Assembly (NCBI GenBank): GCA_026706025.1
Contig: JAPOZO010000093.1
Location: 1-64,000 of the forward strand
Direction of reading: 5' to 3'
Length of the DNA: 64,000 nucleotides
Origin: Candidatus Poribacteria bacterium
GTDB taxonomy: Bacteria > Poribacteria > WGA-4E > WGA-3G
A program made the position numbers and the translations under genes. The notes under the pieces are model-generated. The model saw nothing but the letters and a program-made list of their open reading frames with translations, had not been told where the DNA came from and did not search any database. Below, in pieces: positions 53,336 to 61,927 of this stretch; positions within the stretch are counted from its first letter, which is position 1, and every line of letters starts with the position of its first letter.

Positions 53336-53641
53336 CTATTTTGGAATAATCTCTACTTTCATCGTTGAAATACCAAGACGCTCGGCAATCCTCTCAAGGA
53401 GTTCCTTTTTGCGTTCGTTTCGCCAATCACGTGATATGTACCACTCCCCTCGCTTGCGATAATTTCGGCTACTGTCAGATAACTGAAATCGCGAGATAAG
53501 CATATTCTCGTGGTCTACACTTAAGACGCGCTCGGGACCAAGTGTAAAAATAACCTCTTCTACAGTATCCGCTGCTATGGGACATTCAATTACCTCTCCA
53601 CCGGGCATCGTCACTCGAAGTCGCGTGTGTGGGTTATTCAT
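53336..53641 (-). CDS. Stand-alone TRLRVTMP-domain protein
   Basis: 101 residues. It is one copy of the domain at the end of the 51736 product: shared TRLRVTMP-x-GEV-x-E, an A-x2-T-x2-E helix, LG-x-E-x-V-x-SV, YI, KK-x2-LE-x-IA-x2-LG, VEI. ATG is placed 9 bases after GGAG; it overlaps the AlkB-like stop by 8 bases. I recall similar C-terminal stretches on other restriction-like or uncharacterised bacterial proteins, but cannot name a family. Likely a small DNA- or protein-binding module that works with the fused form next door. Confidence 0.72.
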   Translation of the reverse strand: MNNPHTRLRVTMPGGEVIECPIAADTVEEVIFTLGPERVLSVDHENMLISRFQLSDSSRNYRKRGEWYISRDWRNERKKELLERIAERLGISTMKVEIIPK

Positions 53642-54296
53642 AATAACTGTCTCCTATAATTACTTTCCTAAATGTTAGTGATACCCGTCGTTCCCTACCA
53701 TGCCTCTCACCTTCCCATTCGTCCCATCCCCTTGCTGGAATACTGTGTAACCACTGATACCTCGCTTCCCCTTCCATGACAATAAGACTTCTCGGTTCGA
53801 GCCAGACTGGGATACGCTTTGCTTTATCTAACTTATTTGTGAAATTCATAACACAATTGGATCCCAAGCTTAAAGAAACAATGGTATCCTTGAAACACGG
53901 TTCACAATCAATATGCGCTGAAATCCCTTGCCCAGGCAGATATTCATTGACAATCACCTGATCCGCGACTTCTGGCATGTACTTATCCCAATACAGTTCC
54001 TTGCTCAATTTTTCCAACCATCCGGGCAACTCACCGATGTGCATATCATAATTTACCTTCCGTGCCCTGTAGTCATACTTAAAGCCGTAATGCTGGACGC
54101 GTCGCTTAATGTCGTCAAGCCATAGTTGTTCGTCAACGTGGGCTAATAACTTATCATGTCTCTCTGCTGTGATATAGTTTTTTATACACCGCAACCCCGG
54201 TATCTCCATCGATATCTCTTTTTTTTCACTGGGTTGTGGTTGAGGGGCTTGCATATCCCGATCAAACAATTCTAATTGTACTGCTCGTTCTGCCAT
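53634..54296 (-). CDS. AlkB-type 2-oxoglutarate/Fe(II) oxygenase
   Basis: 220 residues from the ATG at 54296 (AAGGAG 7 bases ahead; a TTG two codons earlier is possible). Iron ligands His128 and Asp130 in GISAHID and His184 in WLHSIP, and the 2-oxoglutarate-binding Arg in RRVSLTFRK are present, with the substrate-loop region RVQHYGFKYDYRARK. The layout is AlkB/ALKBH-like and oxidatively demethylates alkylated DNA or RNA bases, or RNA-type substrates in the ALKBH8 branch. Second gene of the methyltransferase operon: 14-20 bases after the upstream gene and 8 overlapping with the next. Confidence 0.87.
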   Translation of the reverse strand: MAERAVQLELFDRDMQAPQPQPSEKKEISMEIPGLRCIKNYITAERHDKLLAHVDEQLWLDDIKRRVQHYGFKYDYRARKVNYDMHIGELPGWLEKLSKELYWDKYMPEVADQVIVNEYLPGQGISAHIDCEPCFKDTIVSLSLGSNCVMNFTNKLDKAKRIPVWLEPRSLIVMEGEARYQWLHSIPARGWDEWEGERHGRERRVSLTFRKVIIGDSYYE

Positions 54297-54316
54297 GGTC
54301 AATCTCCTTTGAGGTG

Positions 54317-55234
54317 TTACCGGTTATAAAAATAATCGTAGGACACATCATAAGGGTGCAGCGTTCCTTGCATTAACCGCTTATATTTTACACGCATGGT
54401 TGCCGTGTCATTTTGACCCATAAAAGTAATATGGCGAAAAGCGTTAATAATCCTATTTTTGAGTTCCCTCCAATTTCTATCACCGCCGCTGATATTCTGA
54501 TACATCATGGCAATTTTATAGTCGAGGTTCGCTTGAACAATATTGAGGAGCGCGTTGATTAACGCATTGATATTTCCTCGGAATGTCATAGAAGCAAGCA
54601 CGTAACTAAAGTTAAATAGTATCAGCGTATCTTCAGGATTACCTCTTTCAATACTGTTCAAATACGCTGGCAAGTTATTGAAGTTACGTCCAAGGTGAAA
54701 ATTTTTGTAAAAAGGCTCATCAGAATTGCCAAAGGGGCCCGCAGTGTTTATTTCCGCTGCCTTATTAAGCATGTGTTCCGAAATATCAACACCTATATAA
54801 GTGATATTGCACTGTCCTGCTACAGTCCAAAACGCAATACCTGAAGTTAATGGTCCACAACCAAAGTCGATAAAGACTACGTTCTCACTTTCGATTACGT
54901 GTCTGTGCCCTCTATAAAAATGATAAGAACTATAGAGGTGCATAGGCATATAAAAAACACCATTGAGTAACACCTTATGTTCTGGTGTATAATCCTTACC
55001 GCGCCATGATGATGGGGCATCGAAATCTGTCGAACCTCGATTCAGAACACTTATCCTTAGCCCGTTTATATAATCTGAATTGCTGTTGTAATCTTCAAAT
55101 TTATTCGCTTCCTCTGGAAGTGATTCTCTAAATGGTGTTATTACCGTATTCTCAAATAAACTGTATAGACTATCGCTGGGTTCATAGCAATTGTAACCTG
55201 AATTGTCCGTACCAGTGTAGTGAATATATTGCAA
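54317..55234 (-). CDS. Class I SAM-dependent methyltransferase-like protein
   Basis: 305 residues with a TTG start: AAAGGAGT is 7 bases ahead and no ATG fits. Rossmann signature VVFIDFGCGPLTSG (119-132) and YIGVDISEHML (146-156) bind SAM; an LILFNFSYVLASM block near 205-217 matches the motif IV/V area. The catalytic target is not a known DNA methylase NPPY motif, so small-molecule, protein or RNA methylation are as likely. First gene of the operon with the AlkB-like oxygenase; an odd pairing since one may make and the other remove a methyl group. It carries a near-perfect promoter. Confidence 0.75.
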   Translation of the reverse strand: MQYIHYTGTDNSGYNCYEPSDSLYSLFENTVITPFRESLPEEANKFEDYNSNSDYINGLRISVLNRGSTDFDAPSSWRGKDYTPEHKVLLNGVFYMPMHLYSSYHFYRGHRHVIESENVVFIDFGCGPLTSGIAFWTVAGQCNITYIGVDISEHMLNKAAEINTAGPFGNSDEPFYKNFHLGRNFNNLPAYLNSIERGNPEDTLILFNFSYVLASMTFRGNINALINALLNIVQANLDYKIAMMYQNISGGDRNWRELKNRIINAFRHITFMGQNDTATMRVKYKRLMQGTLHPYDVSYDYFYNR

Positions 55235-55257
55235 TTCAAAACTCCTTTGATAAAAGC

Positions 55258-55286
55258 ATTATACCACAGACACATAAGTGTGTCAA
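55258..55286 (-). promoter_or_regulatory. Consensus sigma-70 promoter of the methyltransferase-AlkB operon
   Basis: On the minus strand TTGACA (55281-55286) and TATAAT (55258-55263) with a 17-base spacer: both hexamers fully match the sigma-70 consensus. It sits 24 bases ahead of the TTG at 55234. Confidence 0.75.
55269..55284. promoter_or_regulatory. Operator-like palindrome in the promoter spacer
   Basis: GACACA-TAAG-TGTGTC, a 16-base palindrome with 6-base arms, overlaps the -35 element and most of the spacer. A repressor bound here would block the promoter. Confidence 0.45.
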
Positions 55287-57032
55287 CGAAGTATGATTGT
55301 CAGTGTCAGGGCGTTCGCTGCGCTTCCCGTCCCTAGTAACGAGTGGGGCCCCTGTCGGCAGTTAGCCTTTTGTCGCTGGCATTATATCTTTCACATTCAA
55401 ACGTAAGACGCGTCGCGACCGAATTGACGGTGTTTCGTTCTCCTGTGGTTTCGATCAAGGGTTAAATCTAAACTTTCACCGAACTGTATATTAAAGACAA
55501 TTTTTTTATCCCCTTTTCGTGCATAAAATGAAAAAAATGTGAAAAAAAGTGAATTTTATTGGTAAATCCGAAAATATGTGGTTGTCATGACGGCTACACT
55601 CCCGAAAATCCCTAAATCCTATAAATCATGGTTCAGACAATTATCATAATTGCTTCAAAACACGCGCCCGTCTCTGATAATCCCCTTCTCCGCAAAGCGC
55701 GGCAGGATGCGGTGTTTCTGGCTGATATGCGCCGGTTTTGCTGACTCGCTATAAGAGCAGTGCAGCCAGACCTACATCTCATTTCGTGTGAGAGCCTCTT
55801 CTTGTACAATGACGGCAAACCGCTGCAGCTTCTGAGTTGCTATGGGTGACTTCCCGACGCAATGAAGGTAGACTCAGATAGAATCTCTTGTCAGCTTCGT
55901 CCGGATGGTCACGCGGACGAAGACAAGTATCTTCAAGACGAAATGCTAATTGCTAATAGACATTAAGCAAGTTTCAATATTAAATTTGCACATTTCCCAT
56001 CAATGTCGGGCTACGGGGGTGCCTGCGGAAAAATCGAAAAATTGATACTTTATTATTTAATATTGCTTAATGATTTAACCGTTTTTACAATGCGGCTAAT
56101 CCGCAATAATTGTCTTTCATGTAATGTGAAACAAAAATAGAGGCTTCATATTACTGTAACGCGTATGTTAGGACGAAAGGTTGCATAAAATAGAAATTAG
56201 ACATGATAGTGGGTGAATTGTGTGTCCTTATTCATATTTTTGCTTAAAATGGCAGAAATGAGGACAACTCGCAAATGATACCGCTAAAAGACAACAAAAC
56301 AACGTGAAATGTATCCTAAGCGTTAATTCGCATAATATGTTCTTAACGTGAGTTTGATAAAAGCATATTGTAGCGTAAACTTCCGAGTTTGCGCATATAC
56401 CACACAAACTGGATGAAGATTAAGAAAATAGATCGGTAACAAAACGGGCAATAATGCACTTCGCATGAATCAACGGTATGAATGCCTTATGGGCATTCCC
56501 CGGGGTGAGTACACCGCAGAATTGCCCTACTACAAACAGATGGGTTCGTAGTAGTCAGTAGAAAGAATGCAAGTGGCGTTTTGTTCTCCTACAGGGTCAT
56601 TCAGTTTTAAATAAATTATCGGATTGTCTCAAATTTTGAATCCTCTTTTTTAAGTCCTGTGCGGTTGCAAACCACACCATAGTGTCAATTTAGGGATTTT
56701 TCGTGCCATTCTCGGCAGAGTAAGTCTGAACTGTGATTTCTGTGATTTTTCTGATTTTTCTGATAAGATCTCTGATAGAAAATAAGATGCTGATTGTGGG
56801 GTTGAAGTTTCTACAAAGATGGCGTTCCTGGGAAACTGCTGAGCCGTCAGGACTCGGTTTTCAGTTTTCAGTTGCTTGTGATGGGTTTTCTTATCATGAG
56901 TATCATAGCAATCAGAGAAATCACAGTTCAGAAATTAAAAGTGTAAAGCGTTAGGAGACCGACCGTCTCGGTCTGGATGCCGAGGGTGTTTTTGCGTGTC
57001 GAGAGGGTTATTTTTCTAAAATTGACACCTAT

Positions 57033-57054
57033 GGTTCGGTTGGGAAACCGAACC
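57033..57054. repeat. Hairpin repeat, GGTnCGGTT family
   Basis: Third member: exact 9-base arms around GGGA, then TACCGG. The preceding 30 bases (57006-57033, GTTATTTTTCTAAAATTGACACCTATGG-like) also match the DNA at 21819-21848. Confidence 0.75.
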
Positions 57055-57211
57055 TACCGGGTCTGGGTCTGAGACAGTTATTTTTTCCAAATCAGAGCTA
57101 TTGAATTTTTGATTTCTCTTTGACTTCAGAGACCTCTATATGTTACACTTTTGAAGGTTTCTATGATGAATGGAATTGGTTTTTATCTGGTTTATGAAAA
57201 GGAGAAATAAT

Positions 57212-58036
57212 TTGGTGTTTGTAAAAAGGGTTCGCGTTGGACTGGTGTTGGTGCTTTTATTCCTCTATGCCTCGATTGCTGCAATGGCAGAAACTGTGGC
57301 GTATTATCCGACGGATTTGGGGAACATTTGGGTGTTGGAGACTGAGGATGGGACTGAACGGGTTACTTATACGATTGAAGGCTCAGAAGAACGTATTGCG
57401 GACAAAGAGATCGCACTCTTCAAAAGAACAGCAGAAACGGCAGGTGCAGACGAGACTACGGGTGAAACGTATTTTGTGCATTTTGATGACGAGGGCGTAA
57501 AACTGCATAAAATTGTTGCGGAACTCGGTTCAATATTCGGTACAGCAACAGCCATATTATCGCCGCCTGTCCTCTTTGTCCCAGCGTCATTAGCACTTGG
57601 GGATTCGTGGGAGTTTATGTTGGAAACAGAGGTTATACTCACGGGTCGAGTTTCAGTTACTTATACTTACGAAGTTATTGCGGTAGAAGATGTGGTAACA
57701 CCCGCGGGGTCATTTGAGAACTGCCTTAAAGTTCAGCTTGATTCAAGGACTGTCTCTACGTCGATAGGCCGTTCTACTTCTTACCAATGGCTGGCACCGA
57801 ATGTTGGGATTGTTAAAGTCGAGACGGATCAAGAGCTTGTTTTTAATTTGATACGCTCCAATTTGGTTCCTGGCGCTTCCCCTTATGATGTAACGGGTGA
57901 TGGCGTTGTCAATATATTAGACCTTGTCTTTGTTGCTTCCCGTCTTGGGGAGGTGGATACGGATGGGGATGTGAATGCGGACGGTGTTGTTAATATTTTG
58001 GATTTGGTGCTTGTCTCACAGAATTTGAGCGATTAA
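57212..58036 (+). CDS. Secreted protein with two C-terminal dockerin-like repeats
   Basis: Start read at TTG 57212 (or GTG 57215), the only starts with AAAAGGAG at the right distance; an ATG at 57194 lies before the site. About 274 residues. Signal-type segment VRVGLVLVLLFLYASIAAMA, then a beta-rich domain (YYPTDLGNIWVLETEDGT, later YQWLAPNVGIVKVET). The last 50 residues hold two copies of D-V-[TN]-[GA]-DG-V-V-N-I-L-D-L-V, calcium-binding dockerin-like units. Dockerins normally bind cohesins, but in this lineage such units end many secreted proteins without a known cohesin. No WxxLK tag, so this may be an alternative attachment type. Confidence 0.82.
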   Translation: MVFVKRVRVGLVLVLLFLYASIAAMAETVAYYPTDLGNIWVLETEDGTERVTYTIEGSEERIADKEIALFKRTAETAGADETTGETYFVHFDDEGVKLHKIVAELGSIFGTATAILSPPVLFVPASLALGDSWEFMLETEVILTGRVSVTYTYEVIAVEDVVTPAGSFENCLKVQLDSRTVSTSIGRSTSYQWLAPNVGIVKVETDQELVFNLIRSNLVPGASPYDVTGDGVVNILDLVFVASRLGEVDTDGDVNADGVVNILDLVLVSQNLSD

Positions 58037-58041
58037 CTTAT

Positions 58042-58079
58042 CGCGAGCACAGCCTATCGCGAGCACAGCTCGCTCCTAC
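58042..58079. repeat. GCGAG hairpin repeats
   Basis: Two copies of TATCGCGAGCACAGC; the second forms a GCGAGC/GCTCGC stem (58059-58073) followed by TCCTACAAG. Related copies at 61810-61866 and near 23350. Confidence 0.65.
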
Positions 58080-58196
58080 AAGAGAAAAAAATTACATAGA
58101 TAAAGTAAATATGTAAAACCAAATGCCCCTGTCTGGGGTGTGGAAAGAGATTCAAAACCTTCTGAAATGTGCAAAATCTGTCAGTAGCAACTTGGG

Positions 58197-59036
58197 TTAC
58201 TTTAGAGGAACATCCTTCACACAGCGGAATCCGCGGAAGACGCTGGTGTAATTCTGTGGTCCCCAGTCCCGGTAGGCGACCCGCAGGAATAACCCGTTAT
58301 CGCTCCAGCAGCCGCCCCTTAAAACGCGGTTCTTCTTCTTGATGACTTTGAAACTATTAATAACTTCTTGGCGTGTGCCATTAGAAACTGGGTTTTCTCG
58401 CGGGGAGGTTGCATAGAAATCAGGATCGTATTCATCAAGACACCATTCGGAGATATTTCCTGCCATATCGTATAAGCCGTAGCCGTTGGGTGGGTACTGC
58501 CCGACAGCGATCGGGGCATTGAAATGCCGTGCGTGGTTTGCGCGGGTTGCATCAATAGTATTGCCCCATGGATATGCCTCCCCAGCGAGGCCGCCGCGTG
58601 CGGCTTTTTCCCATTCTGCCTCTGTCGGTAACCGTTTGCCTGCCCATTCTGCGTAAGCCATCGCTGCGTACCAACTGACATAAATGGCCGGATGGTCCGC
58701 TTTGCCTTCGGGATAGGTGTTCCCGTCCCAGAGCCGGAGGTATACACCATCGTGATATTCCTCGGGAATGTTATCTTTTTGCCACTGCGGATTTGCATCG
58801 ACGAAAATTTTGTATTGTGCGTTTGTTACCTCGTAGATGTCCATATAGAAGGCATCAAGATAGACGGTATGCACTGGACGTTCATTGTTTTTCCCGGTGT
58901 GGCTCCCCATTTCAAATTCGCCTGCAGGTATTAGCATCATACCGTCAGGGGTATCATCGGCAGAGGGGATGTGTTGTGTACCGTAGCCCCATAAAATGGT
59001 AAGGATTAGGAGGGACGTGATTCTTTTTTGCGTCAT
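58197..59036 (-). CDS. Secreted FGE-sulfatase-domain (SUMF1-like) protein, probably non-catalytic
   Basis: 279 residues. Signal peptide (MTQKRITSLLILTILWGYG). Then the FGE domain: FEMGSHTGKNNERPVHTVYLDAFYMDIYEVTNAQYK, HPAIYVSWYAAMAYAEWAGKRLPTEAEWEKAARGG, PWGN, GLYDMAGNISEWC, RVLRGGCWSDNG, GFRC. The catalytic Cys pair of true formylglycine-generating enzymes is absent: in the GG-x-Y-x-C-x4-C region this protein reads GGCWSDNGLFL, with Asp and Phe/Leu at those places. So it is unlikely to activate the sulfatase at 25350. Such domains also serve as structural or PvdO/GldK-like modules in the periplasm. The stop lies at the end of an AGTAGCAACTTGGGTTA repeat. Confidence 0.8.
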   Translation of the reverse strand: MTQKRITSLLILTILWGYGTQHIPSADDTPDGMMLIPAGEFEMGSHTGKNNERPVHTVYLDAFYMDIYEVTNAQYKIFVDANPQWQKDNIPEEYHDGVYLRLWDGNTYPEGKADHPAIYVSWYAAMAYAEWAGKRLPTEAEWEKAARGGLAGEAYPWGNTIDATRANHARHFNAPIAVGQYPPNGYGLYDMAGNISEWCLDEYDPDFYATSPRENPVSNGTRQEVINSFKVIKKKNRVLRGGCWSDNGLFLRVAYRDWGPQNYTSVFRGFRCVKDVPLK

Positions 59037-59076
59037 TATGTAAAACTTCCTTCGTATCTATTGGTTTATGGACGGA

Positions 59077-59976
59077 TTAAGGCTGTCGATTCACAAGATA
59101 GATGCCCACTGCCACCAATCCAGTGCCTGCTAACAAGTCGAGTGTCAGTTCATCACCTAAAAATAGATGACTAAACAAAACGCCGGACAGGGGCATCAGG
59201 AAGGAAAAGACGACCAATTTACTCGCCTTGTATTTTCTGAGCGTCCATGTCAATCCTAAAAAGCAGAACCCTGTGATAATCCAGCCCTGATAGATGAGCC
59301 CAGCAGTGCTTGCCAGCGTCCATTCAACGGATTGCTCACGCTCAAAAATGTGGCTGAGAATGTAGAAGCAGGGAATGTTTAAAGCCAACAACCAGACGAG
59401 GAGTCGGTACGGGTAAATGTCCGGAACGAACACCTTTGTGAGTGTGATGCGGAGCCCTAAGAAACATGCGCTAAGAATGACGATGAGATCGCCGATGAGG
59501 TATCCTGTGACGCTCCCACCTTGCAGATTTGGCATGATGGCGAGAAAAACACCACCGAATGCCGCGATAATTCCGAGTGTTTTCGTCACAGTAAGTCGAT
59601 CATTTGGAAGCCAAAAGTGTCCAAACAAGACTGTAAAAAGCGGATAGAGACTGAAAAAAATAGTTGAACGCGCGGCTGTTGTGTGTTGGGTGCCGATGTT
59701 CAGCGTGATTGTATGCAAGGTGTAAAGGGCGGCGATCAGGAGGAGCCGACGGAATTCCTCGAAGCGCATCCGCATTGACATCCCATAGTAGAACCCTGCG
59801 CCGCCAACAAAAATAACGCCCAATATACAGCGAAAGAGTGCCATTTTTAAGGGTGGAATGCCTTGGAGACCGAGTTTAACGGCGAATGCCCCGCCGCCTA
59901 TGAGCGAAACAATGAGCAACATGAAGGCAATAATCTTGCCTGATGGGTCTTCGTTCCTAAATTCTTTTTCAAGCAT
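59077..59976 (-). CDS. EamA/DMT-superfamily transporter
   Basis: 299 residues with ten membrane helices in two EamA halves. Typical: GGGAFAVKLGLQGIPPLKMALFRCILGVIFV, NIGTQHTTAARSTIFFSLYPLFTVLFGHFWLPNDRLT, GIIAAFGGVFLAIMP and the second half LSACFLGLRITLTKVF, SFLMPLSGVLFSHLFLGDELTL, GTGLVAVGIYLV. It exports or imports a small metabolite such as an amino acid, nucleoside or drug; not known here. No clear ribosome site precedes the ATG. No partner genes. Confidence 0.9.
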   Translation of the reverse strand: MLEKEFRNEDPSGKIIAFMLLIVSLIGGGAFAVKLGLQGIPPLKMALFRCILGVIFVGGAGFYYGMSMRMRFEEFRRLLLIAALYTLHTITLNIGTQHTTAARSTIFFSLYPLFTVLFGHFWLPNDRLTVTKTLGIIAAFGGVFLAIMPNLQGGSVTGYLIGDLIVILSACFLGLRITLTKVFVPDIYPYRLLVWLLALNIPCFYILSHIFEREQSVEWTLASTAGLIYQGWIITGFCFLGLTWTLRKYKASKLVVFSFLMPLSGVLFSHLFLGDELTLDLLAGTGLVAVGIYLVNRQP

Positions 59977-60618
59977 AAATATAAATAAGCCCCGAAAAGA
60001 GGGACCAAGTTGTGATTTTGTGGTATATTTATTCTACGCTGTGGTGTAAAATGGATATTGATTTTCACTAAGGATACTACGTTTATCTTTGTTGGTCAAG
60101 GAAAAAGTCGTCATGATTTTTTGATATTTTTTTCGGACTTATGTGCTACCCTATTATAACTAAACGCGGATGGGACAGCAGTGTTATGAGGGTCTTCTAT
60201 CTCATCATTTCATTATTTTCACCCAAGTTGTCACTTTTTTATTCACATAGCACTCCGCTGGAGTGCCGGGGTTTGACGACGCGATTTTCTATAGACATAC
60301 CACCCCTACGGGGTGTGAAGAGATGCTTTTCATTAAAAAATCTGTGTTTATAGTAGATTTCAGAATTAAGAGGGCATTCTCAAACAATTCTTAGTGCTCT
60401 CATCGTCCTTGAAAGTGCCGCAGGAAACCAACGGTCTCTTATGCTACAGAGGCACACAGGCTAACAGCCTATGCTACGAAAACGTGACACAGGCTACCAG
60501 CCTATGCTACGAAAGCGTGCCACTATAAACACCCAAAACCTATTCGGCGGCAACTTGGGATATGTTACCAGAAACCGTCACCAGATTTAAAGTAAAAAAA
60601 GGAAAGCAGAAATTAAAC
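59977..60618. other. Intergenic region with tandem repeats
   Basis: 642 bases. Holds a CTCCGCTGGAGTGCCGGGG to CCCCTACGGGG repeat (60250-60320) similar to 21225-21295, and the ACAGGCTAACAGCC tandem at 60424-60520. No gene apart from the start of the binding-protein gene. Confidence 0.5.
60424..60520. repeat. ACAGGCTAACAGCCTATGCTAC tandem, about 33-bp period
   Basis: A degenerate first copy and two near-identical copies, each forming an AGGCT-loop-AGCCT hairpin and ending ATGCTACGAAA. One degenerate single copy is in the 8725 element. Confidence 0.7.
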
Positions 60619-61779
60619 ATGAAAATGAAAAGAATCGTAATATTCGCATTTGCTTTAGCAAGCATTGCTTTGACTGTCGGACTTTTGAGTTGTGGTAGAG
60701 TCGTCTCGGTAGTATCTAATGGCGAAATGCCTCAGATGATGAGCGAAGAGATTCCCATCGGTGTTGTTGTAGCACTGACAGGACAGCACGCCGAACCGTA
60801 TGGGTTTCCTATGCAACGCGGTTTTGAATTGGCACGCGAAGAGATTAACAGCCGTGGTGGTGTGAATCTCACGTTTATCACTGTGGACGATCATAGCACC
60901 CCGGAGGGTGCGAAGGCAGCCGTACAACATCTGGTTGATCAAGGTGTCCCTGCTATAGTCGGGCTTGCTATCTCGACGCACCTTAAAGCGGCTGCTCCAA
61001 TTGCGCAGGAAAATCGGGTCATCGCTTTCAGTTCGGTTTCCTCCGCTGCAGGTTTGAGCGGGATTGGAAATTTTATTTTTCGCACCAGCCTTGCCACAAA
61101 TATAAGCATTCCGAGTGGGGTAATGGTGACGCAGCAGAAACTCGGCTATCAAAAAGTCGCGACGATCTATGATGAGATTGATGTCTACGCCAGAAGTAGC
61201 AACGAAGTGTTAGAGACAGTACTTGCGGCAAACGGGGTTGAGATACTCACGCAGGAAACCTTTAAAACCGGCGATACCGATTTTTCTCAGCAATTAATGA
61301 ATATAATGGCGGTGGAGCCGGATGCGCTCTTTATCTCCGCCCTCTCACAAGAAATAGCGCAGATTGTTGGACAAACATCCGAGGTAGGTTTTCCAGATAC
61401 GCTTCGCGTAATTGCGCCTGATTTAACCATGGATGAAGTCCAAAAGGCGGGCGATGGTGCTGAAGGGACGATAGGTTTTATCGGATGGTCTACTACATCT
61501 GATGCCCCCGGAAACCAAACCTTTATTGAGAATTATCGGGCGAAATACGGTATTGAACCTGAACCGTGGGCGGCACAATCGTATGTGACGCTCCATGTTC
61601 TCGCCAATGCGATTAAGATAGCACAATCGGCGGATTCGACCGCCATTCGGGACGCGCTTGCAGAGACGAAGGATTTCTCCACGATTTTAGGCGACTTCTC
61701 TTTTAACCCTGACGGAGATGCCCTGTATGACCAGATTGTTCTGGTTGTTAAGGATGGAGAATTTCAGGTGCTTGAATGA
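60619..61779 (+). CDS. ABC-type periplasmic binding lipoprotein (Leu/Ile/Val-binding family)
   Basis: ATG at 60619 gives 386 residues with a signal and lipobox LLS-C (about residue 25), so a lipoprotein of the inner or outer membrane. The Peripla_BP_6 fold follows: IPIGVVVALTGQHAEPYGFPMQRGFELAREEINSRGGVN, ITVDDHSTPEGAKAAVQHLVDQGVPAIVG, YQKVATIYDEIDVYARSSNEVLETV, PWAAQSYVTLHVLANAIK. It should bind a branched amino acid, amide or similar compound for an ABC importer; no permease or ATPase gene is in the window. Ligand unknown. A GGAAAG stretch is a weak ribosome site. Confidence 0.88.
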   Translation: MKMKRIVIFAFALASIALTVGLLSCGRVVSVVSNGEMPQMMSEEIPIGVVVALTGQHAEPYGFPMQRGFELAREEINSRGGVNLTFITVDDHSTPEGAKAAVQHLVDQGVPAIVGLAISTHLKAAAPIAQENRVIAFSSVSSAAGLSGIGNFIFRTSLATNISIPSGVMVTQQKLGYQKVATIYDEIDVYARSSNEVLETVLAANGVEILTQETFKTGDTDFSQQLMNIMAVEPDALFISALSQEIAQIVGQTSEVGFPDTLRVIAPDLTMDEVQKAGDGAEGTIGFIGWSTTSDAPGNQTFIENYRAKYGIEPEPWAAQSYVTLHVLANAIKIAQSADSTAIRDALAETKDFSTILGDFSFNPDGDALYDQIVLVVKDGEFQVLE

Positions 61780-61809
61780 TCTTCAGCGTTGAGTCAAGAT
61801 ATAGCAATC

Positions 61810-61866
61810 GCGAGTAAAACTCGCTCCTACAAGATCAACCAGAGAGAAATCGCGAGTAAAACTCGC
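61810..61866. repeat. Two GCGAGT hairpin repeats
   Basis: GCGAGT-AAA-ACTCGC at 61810-61824 and 61852-61866, each followed by TCCTACAAG. Confidence 0.65.
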
Positions 61867-61927
61867 TCCTACAAGATAATCCGCCGACAGCGTGGCATCG
61901 AGACGCGCGCTAAATACTTTCTACCCA

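Larger units (their letters stand above)
55235..57211. other. Large AT-rich non-coding region, about 2 kb
   Basis: No gene is supported; frames at 55633 and 56733 are random. It contains a copy of the 40-base interspersed repeat (55964-56010), the 15-base word GGTGAGTACACCGCA (56504-56518) followed by a GCCCTACTAC foot, a short TCAGTT run (56859-56873) and a GTAG-foot hairpin (57033-57054). It separates the accessory island from the dockerin-like gene. Confidence 0.55.

Noticed and set aside
56733-56954. Plus-strand 73-residue frame
   Set aside because: Low complexity and overlaps repeat DNA, with no ribosome site.
58197-59036. Sulfatase-maturing FGE partnering the 25350 sulfatase
   Set aside because: The catalytic cysteines are missing; it is also far away.
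60424-60520. CRISPR-like tandem at 60.4 kb
   Set aside because: Too few units, no unique spacers, and the unit is also seen at 8800.
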